Source: a virus. Taken from it: a DNA stretch of 33,980 bases. A model generated the notes under the pieces. That model was not told where the DNA came from. It saw only the letters and a program-made list of their open reading frames with translations, and did no database searches. The stretch lies in IMG/VR virus record IMGVR_UViG_3300025818_000085, positions 1-33,980 of that record, one strand, 5' to 3'. Made by a program: the position numbers and the translations under genes. Within the stretch, counting starts at the first letter, position 1. Each line of letters begins with the position of its first letter. This document shows, one piece after another, positions 13,404 to 21,362 of the stretch.

Positions 13404-15554
13404 ATGACCCGATTACAGCCCAGTGCGGCACTACTAAAAACAACTAAAACTTTTTATGACAATGGACTTATAACCATGCCGCTTAAGGGCAAGGTACCCA
13501 TGGTAAAAAACTGGACGAATTTAGAGCTACCAGAAGCGTTTGACCCAAACTACTACACAACAAGCTCAGCAGGCTGGGTGATTCGGGAACCATATATGGT
13601 TATCGATGTGGACGTGCGATCAGAGATTAATGGAATGGTTGGCCTACAACGGCTAACTGACGACCTTAGGTTTGATTTTTTAAACAACGCGGGCGTTACG
13701 GTGCACACACCGACGGGGGGCTTGCATTTGTACTACAAGATCTTCCAGAGCGGCGTAAGCTACAAGAAAACCTTGGCCGCTTACGAAGGGTTGGACTTTT
13801 TGAGAGGCAGCCACCAAGTATTGATACCGCATAGCGAGACCGAGGCGGGCACGTACCAACTGGATGGCGGCGAAAACAAATTCTCAAATATTGTCGAGAT
13901 ACCGGAAGGATTACACTTGTTATTGACGCAAAAAGATTCGGAAGTTTGTGGGGGCACCGGTTATTTTACGGACACTAAAACAGATAAGTTACTCTTGACA
14001 GGCTACGTTAAACAGTTTGGTGTTGTTGGTGAGGGCGAGCGTAACAATGCCTTGTATAAGATGGCTTGTCGGGGCTACGATTTAGGGTTGTCGCCCGAAG
14101 TAGTACTCGGTATCGTGGCGGACGCAGAGTGTTTTGTGCCGCCATTGTCTACTAAAGAAATGGCTACAACGCTTGTGAGCGCATTGAGCACTCGGCAAAA
14201 TGAGATAGGCTCCCATGCTGTTGAGGAAGCACTGAAAGCCCTAGGCCCCATAGATACTGGCTGTTCTCTGGGCCAAGGGCTTAATGACGTGCTTCCCCAA
14301 GAGCAAGCGGACGCTCAGTTTGATGAAGTGTGCCCGTGGCATGATAAGCTACACAAAACCAAACATGGCACTGTGAGTTCTCAGAATTTTTGTGTCCGAA
14401 ATTGCGCCATATTTTTAAAAAACATGAAAGAGTTTAAGGGTAAGCTAGGGTATAATGAGTGGAGCCGTGAGACAGTGTGGCTAGAGCCATGTAGTTGGCA
14501 CGCATTTGATAAAGCGGATTGTATGCCCAATGGCATTGCGGTGACGGATGACGATTTGTTGTCAATCAAAACGTTGTTTAACGACATGGAGTTTGACCCG
14601 TTGGTCAATCAGATTTACCAAGCGGCTCGGACTGTTGGATTTGAAAAGAGTTTTCACCCGGTAAAGAAGTGGTTTAGTGAGTTGCCGGCGTGGGATGGTG
14701 TCGAGCGGGTACGTGGGCTGTTCCCAAAATATTGCAATGCTGAAGACACAGCGTTTAACCGTGAGGTTGGCGAGGTGTTGATGTGTGCGATTGTTAAGCG
14801 CATTTATGAGCCGGGGTGCAAGTACGATCACATGGTGGTATTAGTTGGCCCGGAGGAGCAAGGCAAGTCAACAGCGATTAAGTCCTTGTCGGTGTTCAAT
14901 AGTTGGTTCACGGATTCACTAGGCGATATTAACAAGACTGGTGATGCTATCCAGCAGATCAAAGGTAAGCTGATCGTGGAGGACTCAGAGCTTAATGCGT
15001 TCATGTGCCGGTCGAATACGGTGGCGAGTGTTAAGGCGTTTATATCTCGGGAGGTTGACCGAGCGCGATTGGCGTATGCGAAGTTGACCGAGGACGTTCC
15101 GCGCCAGTGTGTGTTTATGGGCACAACAAACGAAAACCAATTTCTGAATAGCGTTACGGGTAACCGCCGGATATGGCCGGTTGAGGTGTACGACATTGAC
15201 GTGCCAACGCTTACCAACGATTTACCACAGTTGTATGCGGAGGCCTTGGTTGTTTACAAAAAGCGGTACGCTGGGTTAAAGAATGGGTTGGTGTTGCAAT
15301 CGGCAGAAGCTATTGAGCAGGCCAAGAAAGCTCAGACTAGCCGCATTGAAGTGGACGAGCTTGAAAGAGTTATCCAAGAGTGGTTAAATAAAGGCGTGAG
15401 AGACGGGTTTCAGTTGAGTGATGTATGGGATGGTTTAGGTCGAGACATAATACACCTGAGCATTAAGGAACAAAAGCGTCTTGAGCGTGCGTTGTTGAAG
15501 TTGCAGTATAAACGCAGTGATAATGGATTTGTGAAGATTGGAGGAAAAAAATGA
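13404..15554 (+). CDS. Primase-polymerase / VapE-type helicase
   Basis: 716 aa with two domains. The N-terminal primase-polymerase shows DVD (D68, D70 in MVIDVDVR) and TPTGGLHLYYK (102-112), the metal-binding and sG-x-H motifs of archaeo-eukaryotic-type Prim-Pol. The C-terminal 'virulence-associated E' AAA+ domain has the entry FHPVKKWFSELPAWDGVERV, Walker A GPEEQGKST (about 479-487), an acidic strand LIVEDSEL (about 522) and the GTTNENQFLNSVTGNRRIWPVE segment with conserved N and R residues. Together these prime and unwind DNA at the fork. The ATG at 13404 has AGGAGA upstream. All key residues are present. Confidence 0.88.
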   Translation: MTRLQPSAALLKTTKTFYDNGLITMPLKGKVPMVKNWTNLELPEAFDPNYYTTSSAGWVIREPYMVIDVDVRSEINGMVGLQRLTDDLRFDFLNNAGVTVHTPTGGLHLYYKIFQSGVSYKKTLAAYEGLDFLRGSHQVLIPHSETEAGTYQLDGGENKFSNIVEIPEGLHLLLTQKDSEVCGGTGYFTDTKTDKLLLTGYVKQFGVVGEGERNNALYKMACRGYDLGLSPEVVLGIVADAECFVPPLSTKEMATTLVSALSTRQNEIGSHAVEEALKALGPIDTGCSLGQGLNDVLPQEQADAQFDEVCPWHDKLHKTKHGTVSSQNFCVRNCAIFLKNMKEFKGKLGYNEWSRETVWLEPCSWHAFDKADCMPNGIAVTDDDLLSIKTLFNDMEFDPLVNQIYQAARTVGFEKSFHPVKKWFSELPAWDGVERVRGLFPKYCNAEDTAFNREVGEVLMCAIVKRIYEPGCKYDHMVVLVGPEEQGKSTAIKSLSVFNSWFTDSLGDINKTGDAIQQIKGKLIVEDSELNAFMCRSNTVASVKAFISREVDRARLAYAKLTEDVPRQCVFMGTTNENQFLNSVTGNRRIWPVEVYDIDVPTLTNDLPQLYAEALVVYKKRYAGLKNGLVLQSAEAIEQAKKAQTSRIEVDELERVIQEWLNKGVRDGFQLSDVWDGLGRDIIHLSIKEQKRLERALLKLQYKRSDNGFVKIGGKK

Positions 15555-15793
15555 TTGACGCATTAACATATTTTCAAAGAGTTATATTTACAATAGCGTA
15601 TTGGGGCTCGCTGATAGGGGCCATGTGGTTTGTTTGTCGCGGCCCAAACTTAGACGAAAACGATAAGACCTTAGGCGGAGTATGCTACAACGTTTTAATA
15701 CGAACCACACTGGCGGCGGTTGCGTTAGTCGTGTGGTACTACGTATTCACGTTTATATTCTTTTTATTCTTTGAAACTGTGGGGGCGTTGTAA
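15551..15793 (+). CDS. Small membrane protein, two transmembrane segments
   Basis: 80 aa. Hydrophobic segments at about residues 8-27 (FTIAYWGSLIGAMWFVC) and 47-75 (LIRTTLAAVALVVWYYVF, then FIFFLFF), separated by a polar loop with DENDK. The start overlaps the primase gene stop (ATGA). No lysis or exclusion motif recognised. A superinfection-exclusion or membrane-anchoring role is possible but unsupported. Confidence 0.65.
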   Translation: MIDALTYFQRVIFTIAYWGSLIGAMWFVCRGPNLDENDKTLGGVCYNVLIRTTLAAVALVVWYYVFTFIFFLFFETVGAL

Positions 15794-15794
15794 G

Positions 15795-16040
15795 ATGAGT
15801 GAAGATATACGAAGCCATAACGTCGGAGCCTCGGACTATTCCAAGTACAAAATACAGCCATGGGACATTTGGCTTGAGTACAAATTGAACCCATGGGACG
15901 CTGATATTGTTAAACGTGTATTACGCAACAAACCGGGTGAGCGACGACTGGATTATGAAAAGATTATTCATGTGTGTCAGGAACGTATCCGGCAAATAGA
16001 TAACACGATAGATAACACGAGAATACAAGTAGCGGAGTAG
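15795..16040 (+). CDS. DUF3310-like protein
   Basis: 81 aa from the ATG at 15795; an upstream in-frame TTG exists but is less likely. DYSKYKIQPWDIWLEYKLNPWDADIVKRVLRNK followed by LDYEKIIHVCQERI matches the DUF3310 pattern: Y-x-x-I-Q-P-x-D, then I-x-K-x-x-x-R, then D-x-x-K. This small phage family is sometimes annotated as nucleotide kinase-like without firm proof. The C-terminal IDNTIDNT comes from a 12-bp tandem duplication (15996-16019). It lies between a membrane gene and the DUF4116 block. Confidence 0.65.
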   Translation: MSEDIRSHNVGASDYSKYKIQPWDIWLEYKLNPWDADIVKRVLRNKPGERRLDYEKIIHVCQERIRQIDNTIDNTRIQVAE

Positions 16041-16047
16041 AAAGAAA

Positions 16048-17226
16048 ATGATTAATGAGAACAGTACAAAGGCAGAAATGTTGGAAGCGATGAAGCTGCA
16101 AGTATGTGCGTTGGAGTATGCGTCTGTTGAGTTGCGTAATGATCGTGATCTGGTGCTGGAAGCGGTAAGGAAGAATGGGTGGGCGTTGGAGTATGCTAGT
16201 GAGGCATTGCGTAACGATCGTGAAGTGGTGATGGAAGCGGTAAGGGAAAATGGTTTAGCGTTGGAGTATGCGAGTGAGGAATTGAAGGCTGATCGTGAGT
16301 TCGTGATAGCAGCGGTGAAGAAGAATGGGGATGCGTTGCGGTATGCGAGTGAGGAATTGCGTGCTGATCGTGATTTTGTTCTAGCGGCGGTGAAACAAGA
16401 TGGGCGTGCGTTGCGGTATGCGAGTGAAGAATTGCAGAATGATCGTGAAGTCGTGATGGAAGCGGTGAAGCAGAATGGGTGGGTGTTGAAATATGCGAGT
16501 GAGGAATTGCGTGCTGATCGTGAGGTGGTGCTGGAAGCGGTGAAGAAATATAGCTATGCGTTGGCGTATGCAAGCGAGGAATTAAAGGCTGATCGTGAGG
16601 TGGTGATGGAAGCGGTGAAGCATGATGGGTTTGCGTTGTATTATGCTGGCGAGGAATTGCGTGGTGATCGTGAGGTTGTGATGGATGCGTTTGGATTTGC
16701 GTTGAAGTATGCGAGTGAGGAACTTCTGGCTGATCGTGAGTTTATGCTTGAAGCGATGAAGCTGCAAGTATGTGCGTTGAAGTATGCGAGTGAGGAACTT
16801 CTGGCTGATCGTGAGTTTATGCTTGAAGCGATGAAGCTGCAAGTATGTGCGTTGGAGTATGCGTCTGTTGAGTTGCGTAATGATCGTGATCTGGTGCTGG
16901 AAGCGGTTCAACGGAATGGCTGGGCGTTGGAGTATGCGAGTGAGGAATTCCGTGCTGATCGTGAAGTCGTGATGGAAGCGGTGAAGCAGAATGGGTGGGT
17001 GTTGAAATATGCGAGTGAGGAATTGCGTGCTGATCGTGAGGTGGTGCTGGAAGCGGTGAAGAAATATAGCTATGCGTTGGCGTATGCAAGCGAGGAATTA
17101 AAGGCTGATCGTGAGGTGGTGATGGCAGCGGTGAAGCAGAATGGGTTGGCGTTGAAGTATGCGAGTGAGGAATTGAGATATGACAGGGAGATTATTGATT
17201 GTGGGCTGGGGATAAAAAATGATTGA
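16048..17226 (+). CDS. DUF4116 repeat protein 1 (15 repeats)
   Basis: 392 aa made almost entirely of 25-residue repeats after a 21-residue cap (MINENSTKAEMLEAMKLQ). Consensus: L-x-Y-A-S-E-E-L-x-x-D-R-E-V-V-x-E-A-V-K-x-N-G-x-A. I count 15 units; unit 8 is 22 residues and the last is degenerate, which accounts exactly for 392. This is the DUF4116 pattern, seen in bacteria, protists and their viruses, and by appearance a two-helix alpha-solenoid. No catalytic residues are conserved, so a binding scaffold or mimic is more likely than an enzyme. Repeats 5-7 and 12-14 are copies, and 9 and 10 are identical in tandem. The stop overlaps the next start by 8 nt. Confidence 0.85.
   Translation: MINENSTKAEMLEAMKLQVCALEYASVELRNDRDLVLEAVRKNGWALEYASEALRNDREVVMEAVRENGLALEYASEELKADREFVIAAVKKNGDALRYASEELRADRDFVLAAVKQDGRALRYASEELQNDREVVMEAVKQNGWVLKYASEELRADREVVLEAVKKYSYALAYASEELKADREVVMEAVKHDGFALYYAGEELRGDREVVMDAFGFALKYASEELLADREFMLEAMKLQVCALKYASEELLADREFMLEAMKLQVCALEYASVELRNDRDLVLEAVQRNGWALEYASEEFRADREVVMEAVKQNGWVLKYASEELRADREVVLEAVKKYSYALAYASEELKADREVVMAAVKQNGLALKYASEELRYDREIIDCGLGIKND
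16440..16609 (+). repeat. 170-bp exact duplicate within DUF4116 gene 1, copy 1
   Basis: Bases 16440-16609 are identical to 16956-17125 (offset 516 bp, a multiple of three). The copies cover more than two repeat units, and the perfect DNA identity shows recent duplication or gene conversion. Confidence 0.9.
16698..16854 (+). repeat. Exact tandem 75-bp repeat units 9 and 10
   Basis: 16698-16779 and 16773-16854 are identical at an offset of 75 bp, giving two identical adjacent protein repeats (EELLADREFMLEAMKLQVCA). A further 83 bp (16084-16166) recurs exactly at 16825-16907, so the cap and first repeat were copied inside the array. Confidence 0.9.
16956..17125 (+). repeat. 170-bp exact duplicate within DUF4116 gene 1, copy 2
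   Basis: Second copy of 16440-16609; the identity ends at 17126 (C versus A). Confidence 0.9.
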
Positions 17227-18124
17227 TGAAAATAGCACGAGAGAAGAAATGTTGGCAGCGGTGAAGCAGAATGGGAATGCGTTGCGGTATGCGAGTGAGG
17301 AATTGCGTGGTGATAAAGACGTGGTGCTGGCAGCGGTGAAGCAGGATGGCTGGGCGTTGTATTATGCTAGCGAGGAATTGAAGGCTGATCGTGAGGTGGT
17401 GATGGAAGCGGTGAGGCAAGATGGATGTGCGTTGCAGTATGCGAGTGCGGAATTGAAGCGTGATCGTGATGTTGTGATGGAAGCGGTGAAGCAGGGTGGG
17501 TATGCGTTGGAGTATGCGAGCCATGAATTGAAGAACGATCGTGAAGTGGTGGCAGCAGCGGTTCAAAAGACTGGATGGGCGTTGATGTTTGCATCTGAGG
17601 CTCTGAGTGGGGATAAAGATTTGGTGATGGAAGCGGTGAGTAAGAGTGATAGTGCGGATTCGATCTTAGAAGTAGCCTCTGAGGCATTGCAGAATGATCG
17701 CGATGTGGTGATGGAAGCGGTAAAGCGGAATGGTGTTGCGTTGCGGTATGCGAGTAAGGAATTGCGTAATGATAAAGAAGTTGTGCTTGCCGCGGTGAAG
17801 CAGGATGGCTTGGCGTTGGAGTATGCAAGTAATGAGTTGCGTGGCGATAAAGAAGTTGTAATGGAAGCGGTGAAGCAGGATGGCTATGCGTTGCAGTATG
17901 CGAGTGAGGAATTACGCAATGACAAAGAGGTGGTACTGGCAGCGGTTGGTTACAATGGGAATTTCTTGAGGAGTGGGCGTGCGTTGAAATATGCGAGTGA
18001 GGAATTGAGGAATGATATAGATGTGGTTAGGGCAGCTTTGAGTAAGTCTTGGGACGCGGTTAACTATGCAAGTAGGCAAATCCAACGTAACATTATCCAA
18101 GATTGGCTAGGAATTAAAGAGTAA
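17219..18124 (+). CDS. DUF4116 repeat protein 2 (10-11 repeats)
   Basis: 301 aa, same design: cap MIDENSTREEMLAAVKQNGNA, then units such as LRYASEELRGDKDVVLAAVKQDG. Two units carry short insertions (KSDSADSI, and NGNFLRSGRA) and the last (VNYASRQIQRNIIQDWLGIKE) is degenerate. It ends LGIKE, echoing LGIKND at the end of protein 1, so the whole gene, not only its repeats, was duplicated. The units are more diverged than in protein 1. The ATG overlaps the previous TGA as ATGATTGA. Function unknown. Confidence 0.85.
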   Translation: MIDENSTREEMLAAVKQNGNALRYASEELRGDKDVVLAAVKQDGWALYYASEELKADREVVMEAVRQDGCALQYASAELKRDRDVVMEAVKQGGYALEYASHELKNDREVVAAAVQKTGWALMFASEALSGDKDLVMEAVSKSDSADSILEVASEALQNDRDVVMEAVKRNGVALRYASKELRNDKEVVLAAVKQDGLALEYASNELRGDKEVVMEAVKQDGYALQYASEELRNDKEVVLAAVGYNGNFLRSGRALKYASEELRNDIDVVRAALSKSWDAVNYASRQIQRNIIQDWLGIKE

Positions 18125-18127
18125 AAA

Positions 18128-18538
18128 ATGATTAAGAACAAAAGTACGAAAGAGAAAATACTGTCGAGCCTAAAGTTTAACACAATTGGGTTGGTTTATG
18201 CGGGTGATGACTTGCTGGCTGATCGTGAGTTTATCCTTGAAGCGATGGAGCGGCAAGTAAGTGCGTTGGCGTATGCGAGTGGAGACCTGCTGGCTGATCG
18301 TGAGTTTATGCTTGACGCGATGAAGCGGCAAGTAAGTGCGTTGGATTATGCGAGTACTGAGCTGAGGGTTGATCGTGATTTTATGCTTGAAGCCGTGAAA
18401 ACGAACGGGCTCGCCTTGGCGTACACAAGTAAGAGATTGCAGGCTGATCGCGACCTCGTCATGGCGGCGGTTAAGCAGGATGTTCGGGCGTTGCGGTGGG
18501 CAAGTAAGGAATTAAAAGGTGAGTTCGACGATGATTAA
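18128..18538 (+). CDS. DUF4116 repeat protein 3 (about 4 repeats)
   Basis: 136 aa: cap MIKNKSTKEKILSSLKFNTIG, then four 25-residue units (for example LAYASGDLLADREFMLDAMKRQVSA) and a short acidic end (KGEFDDD). Its units resemble units 9-10 of protein 1 (L-A-D-R-E-F-M-L-E-A-M-K). It may be a shortened copy. It starts 3 nt after the previous stop and overlaps the SNF2 gene by 8 nt (ATGATTAA), the same kind of overlap as between proteins 1 and 2. Function unknown. Confidence 0.82.
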   Translation: MIKNKSTKEKILSSLKFNTIGLVYAGDDLLADREFILEAMERQVSALAYASGDLLADREFMLDAMKRQVSALDYASTELRVDRDFMLEAVKTNGLALAYTSKRLQADRDLVMAAVKQDVRALRWASKELKGEFDDD

Positions 18539-20141
18539 GCCAACTTTAACTTATGACTCACTAACGCAAGAGTATTTTTATGCTTGCAGTCGCGAGGAGA
18601 AAGACATACCGAAACAGTGCCGGATGAAGTGGTCAGCTGGAAACACAGCTTGGAAAACTAAAGACTGGGCGTTAGCCATGAGAGCCGCAGAGCTTTCAGG
18701 TATAGGGACTGCCATGTTCAAAGATAAACTAATTAAGCCACCAGCTCGGCTCACCCTACCGGATTTTTTATATGACTACCAGAAGGAAGGCATCCAAACG
18801 ATCGTGGCCAATAAAAACCTATTGTTGGCCGACGAGCAAGGGCTAGGAAAAACGGTACAAACCATTGAGGCCTTGCGGTACATAGACGCTCGACGCATTT
18901 TAGTATTGTGTCCGGCCTCACTAAAGTATATGTGGCAGGAACAATTTGACCAATGGTCGGACAACCTACTCACCCAAGTAGTAAAAAACGGGAAGTCTAT
19001 AATCGATCCGCCAAAAAATTGGGAGATACCGCCTTATGACCCGGTACAATTTAATCCAGAGGACGAACACCCATTAACTCCGGTTCAGATTAACGGTGAG
19101 TCCAGAATCATACAACCATGCAACGTCGTCATTGCTAACTACGATCTGGTGTCTAAACGGTATATCTATGAGCAGTTACGCGCATGGGCCCCCGATATGG
19201 TGATCTATGATGAAGCGCATTACCTTAAGAACCCCACGTCCAAACGGGCCAAGGCGTCGTTTCTCCTGGGGGCTAACGCTAACCGGCGGCTGATGCTTAC
19301 TGGTACCCCGATGCTTAACCGGCCTATCGAGCTTTATAGCATACTTCGGTTTTTAAAACGAGAAGCTGTGGAACCGTATGACAATTATAAAAAATACGGG
19401 TATAAGTTTTGTAACGGTAAAGAGGGCCCATTTGGTTTTGATGTTAAGGGAGCAAGTTGTACCGACGAGTTAAACTACAGGCTCAAACGCACGGTCATGC
19501 TCCGGCGGCTAAAGGCCGATGTGCTTACCGATCTACCGAGCAAGACGATGCAGATTATTCCCATGGAGCAAACCAAAGACACTAAAAAGATAGTCAAGCA
19601 GGAAGGATTGTTTGATGTAAATAAGATTTTAGAGAAGCCGGACGCCAACCTTATTGGCGAGATGGCTACTATCCGTCGAGAGCTTGGAGAAGCTAAGTTA
19701 CCCCAGAGCATTAGTTACATTAAAGATGTAATGGCAAGTGGCGTTGAGAAGGTTGTGGTGTTTGCGTATCACAAGTCAGTATGCGAGGGGCTGTACGAAG
19801 CGTTTAAAGACGACGGTGCGGTGCTAGTCTATGGCGGTACGGCTTCAACTGATCGCCAACGCTACGTCGATCGGTTTCAGAAAGACGCAGACACTAAAGT
19901 ATTTATCGGCCAGATACAAGCTGCTGGCACTGGGCTTACCCTAACTGCAGCCAGTCATGTAGTGTTTGTAGAGAACAGTTGGGTGCCGGGCGAGATGGAC
20001 CAAGCAGTCGATCGCTGCCACCGCATTGGCCAAAATAATAAAGTAACGGCGCAAGTATTGGTTGTTAAGGATAGTGTTGACCATGTTATAATGAGATCAA
20101 TGTTTTTTAAGAAGAGAAGGATTAAGGAGGTTTTAAAATGA
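18531..20141 (+). CDS. SNF2-family DNA helicase/translocase
   Basis: 536 aa from the ATG at 18531 (AGGTGAG upstream; a GTG 12 nt earlier is also in frame). After an N-terminal region it has LPDFLYDYQKEGIQ (Q-motif-like), Walker A ADEQGLGKT (about 100-108), Walker B DEAH (about 226), LTGTP (motif III), then the second RecA domain with VVVFAYHKSV, an AAGTGLTLTAASHVVF motif V and QAVDRCHRIGQ (about 491, motif VI). RIGQ is typical of SNF2 proteins, and the compact size resembles the SMARCAL1-like phage versions. It likely remodels forks or recombination intermediates. ATGA overlap with the next gene. Confidence 0.92.
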   Translation: MIKPTLTYDSLTQEYFYACSREEKDIPKQCRMKWSAGNTAWKTKDWALAMRAAELSGIGTAMFKDKLIKPPARLTLPDFLYDYQKEGIQTIVANKNLLLADEQGLGKTVQTIEALRYIDARRILVLCPASLKYMWQEQFDQWSDNLLTQVVKNGKSIIDPPKNWEIPPYDPVQFNPEDEHPLTPVQINGESRIIQPCNVVIANYDLVSKRYIYEQLRAWAPDMVIYDEAHYLKNPTSKRAKASFLLGANANRRLMLTGTPMLNRPIELYSILRFLKREAVEPYDNYKKYGYKFCNGKEGPFGFDVKGASCTDELNYRLKRTVMLRRLKADVLTDLPSKTMQIIPMEQTKDTKKIVKQEGLFDVNKILEKPDANLIGEMATIRRELGEAKLPQSISYIKDVMASGVEKVVVFAYHKSVCEGLYEAFKDDGAVLVYGGTASTDRQRYVDRFQKDADTKVFIGQIQAAGTGLTLTAASHVVFVENSWVPGEMDQAVDRCHRIGQNNKVTAQVLVVKDSVDHVIMRSMFFKKRRIKEVLK

Positions 20142-21016
20142 ATGTGTTGAGTTTGTTTGACGGTATGAGTTGTGGCCAAATTGCGCTAGACCGCCTCGGC
20201 ATAAACGTAGAAAAGTATTATGCAAGTGAGATTGACAAATACGCCATTAAGATTGCTCAGAAAAACTACCCAAACACTATACAATTGGGCGATATTAAAA
20301 ACGTAAAGGGTGAAGACCTGCCAACTATTGATTTAATTTTGGCGGGGTCGCCTTGTCAAGATTTGAGTAGAGCCAAAACAGATGGCGAAGGCCTTAATGG
20401 CGAAAGGAGTGGGTTGTTTTGGGAGTATGTGAGAATTTTAAAAAAAGTAAATCCAAAATATTTTCTTTTGGAAAATGTTGTAATGAGGAAAGAGTGGGCC
20501 GATATAATAAGTAAAGAACTTGATGTAAAACCAATAGAGATAAACTCAAGCTTAGTTTCTGCGCAGAATAGAAAAAGAATGTACTGGACTAATATACCAA
20601 ACATAAAACAACCAAAGGACAAGGGTATTGTGCTTGGAGATATTATCTATGATGACACATATAAGGTATTTACGGATGAAAGAATAACCAAAACAAAAAA
20701 GGCGACAAAAAATTACATTAAGTGGGATTTGAGTGGCAAAGGTTATTGGTCGCAACAAGATAGGGCTTACTTCAAAGAAAAAAAAGTATGTGCCTTACCT
20801 AAAACAAGTCCCGCTAATAAATTAAATATTGTTTTAGATTATGAAAATGATATTTATAGACGCATGCATCCAATAGAGGCTGAAAGATGTCAAAATGTAC
20901 CCGATAACTATACAAGTGGGGTGAGTGATACTAAAAGACTTGAAATGCTTGGTAACGGATGGACTGTAGACGTTATTTGTCACATTTTAAAAGGAGTAGG
21001 CTATGGAAGTAATTGA
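20138..21016 (+). CDS. DNA cytosine-5 methyltransferase
   Basis: 292 aa. It transfers a methyl group from S-adenosylmethionine to cytosine C5. Motif I: LSLFDGMSCGQIAL; motif II/III: YYASEID, then GDI; motif IV: GSPCQDLS with the catalytic Cys (about residue 73); motif VI: FLLENV; motif VIII: QNRKRMYW; a reduced target-recognition region; motif X: LEMLGNGWTVDVI. All catalytic motifs are intact. No restriction enzyme is adjacent, so it probably protects phage DNA or acts alone. Its codons are clearly richer in A/T than flanking genes, suggesting recent acquisition. GGAGG precedes the ATG and it overlaps the SNF2 stop. Confidence 0.93.
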   Translation: MNVLSLFDGMSCGQIALDRLGINVEKYYASEIDKYAIKIAQKNYPNTIQLGDIKNVKGEDLPTIDLILAGSPCQDLSRAKTDGEGLNGERSGLFWEYVRILKKVNPKYFLLENVVMRKEWADIISKELDVKPIEINSSLVSAQNRKRMYWTNIPNIKQPKDKGIVLGDIIYDDTYKVFTDERITKTKKATKNYIKWDLSGKGYWSQQDRAYFKEKKVCALPKTSPANKLNIVLDYENDIYRRMHPIEAERCQNVPDNYTSGVSDTKRLEMLGNGWTVDVICHILKGVGYGSN

Positions 21017-21362
21017 TCATCGAACAGAAAAACTTAGTAAGATTGTTGGGCTAGAAAAGAACCTAGACATGACGGCTCAATACGCGCCTCGACTCGTTAA
21101 ACGCTTGGGGGTGGGTAGTAAACATGCGTTCCCGAGCTGTTATAGTTTCGATGCAACGTATGGGTATTTTGTAGCCAAGGACGGCAGCAAGCTCCCGGGC
21201 GCACGGGTGCATATACACCACAACCTATTGGACTTATCGGTTGTGGAAAACTGGGCACTGTCCTACGTTGACGAAATACTAGACCCAAGGAACCGAGCAT
21301 TAAAGGATCTGGTTAAACGCATGGCGAATTCGTTTAGAGCCGGAGCGACCCGTGTTAGTTAA
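21003..21362 (+). CDS. Unknown protein between methyltransferase and HD hydrolase
   Basis: 119 aa, overlapping the end of the methyltransferase by 14 nt and the next start by 11 nt. Recognisable features: DHRTEKLSKIVGL N-terminus, AFPSCYSFDATYGYFVAKDG, then HIHHNLLDLSVVENWALSYVDE. The His cluster (HIHH) might bind metal, but no family is recognised. Base composition returns to that of the main operon, so it is not part of the transferred methyltransferase segment. Confidence 0.6.
   Translation: MEVIDHRTEKLSKIVGLEKNLDMTAQYAPRLVKRLGVGSKHAFPSCYSFDATYGYFVAKDGSKLPGARVHIHHNLLDLSVVENWALSYVDEILDPRNRALKDLVKRMANSFRAGATRVS

Noticed and set aside
16196-17828. Several long minus-strand open frames (for example 16196-16573, 16582-16911, 16817-17089, 17367-17828) with His/Pro/Ser-rich translations
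   Set aside because: They are antisense shadows of the DUF4116 repeats. The repeated codons lack stops on the other strand, and the translations just repeat the same His-Ser-Pro pattern.
16048-18538. CRISPR-like regular repeats
   Set aside because: The 75-bp periodicity is in frame, coding and without spacers; it encodes protein repeats.
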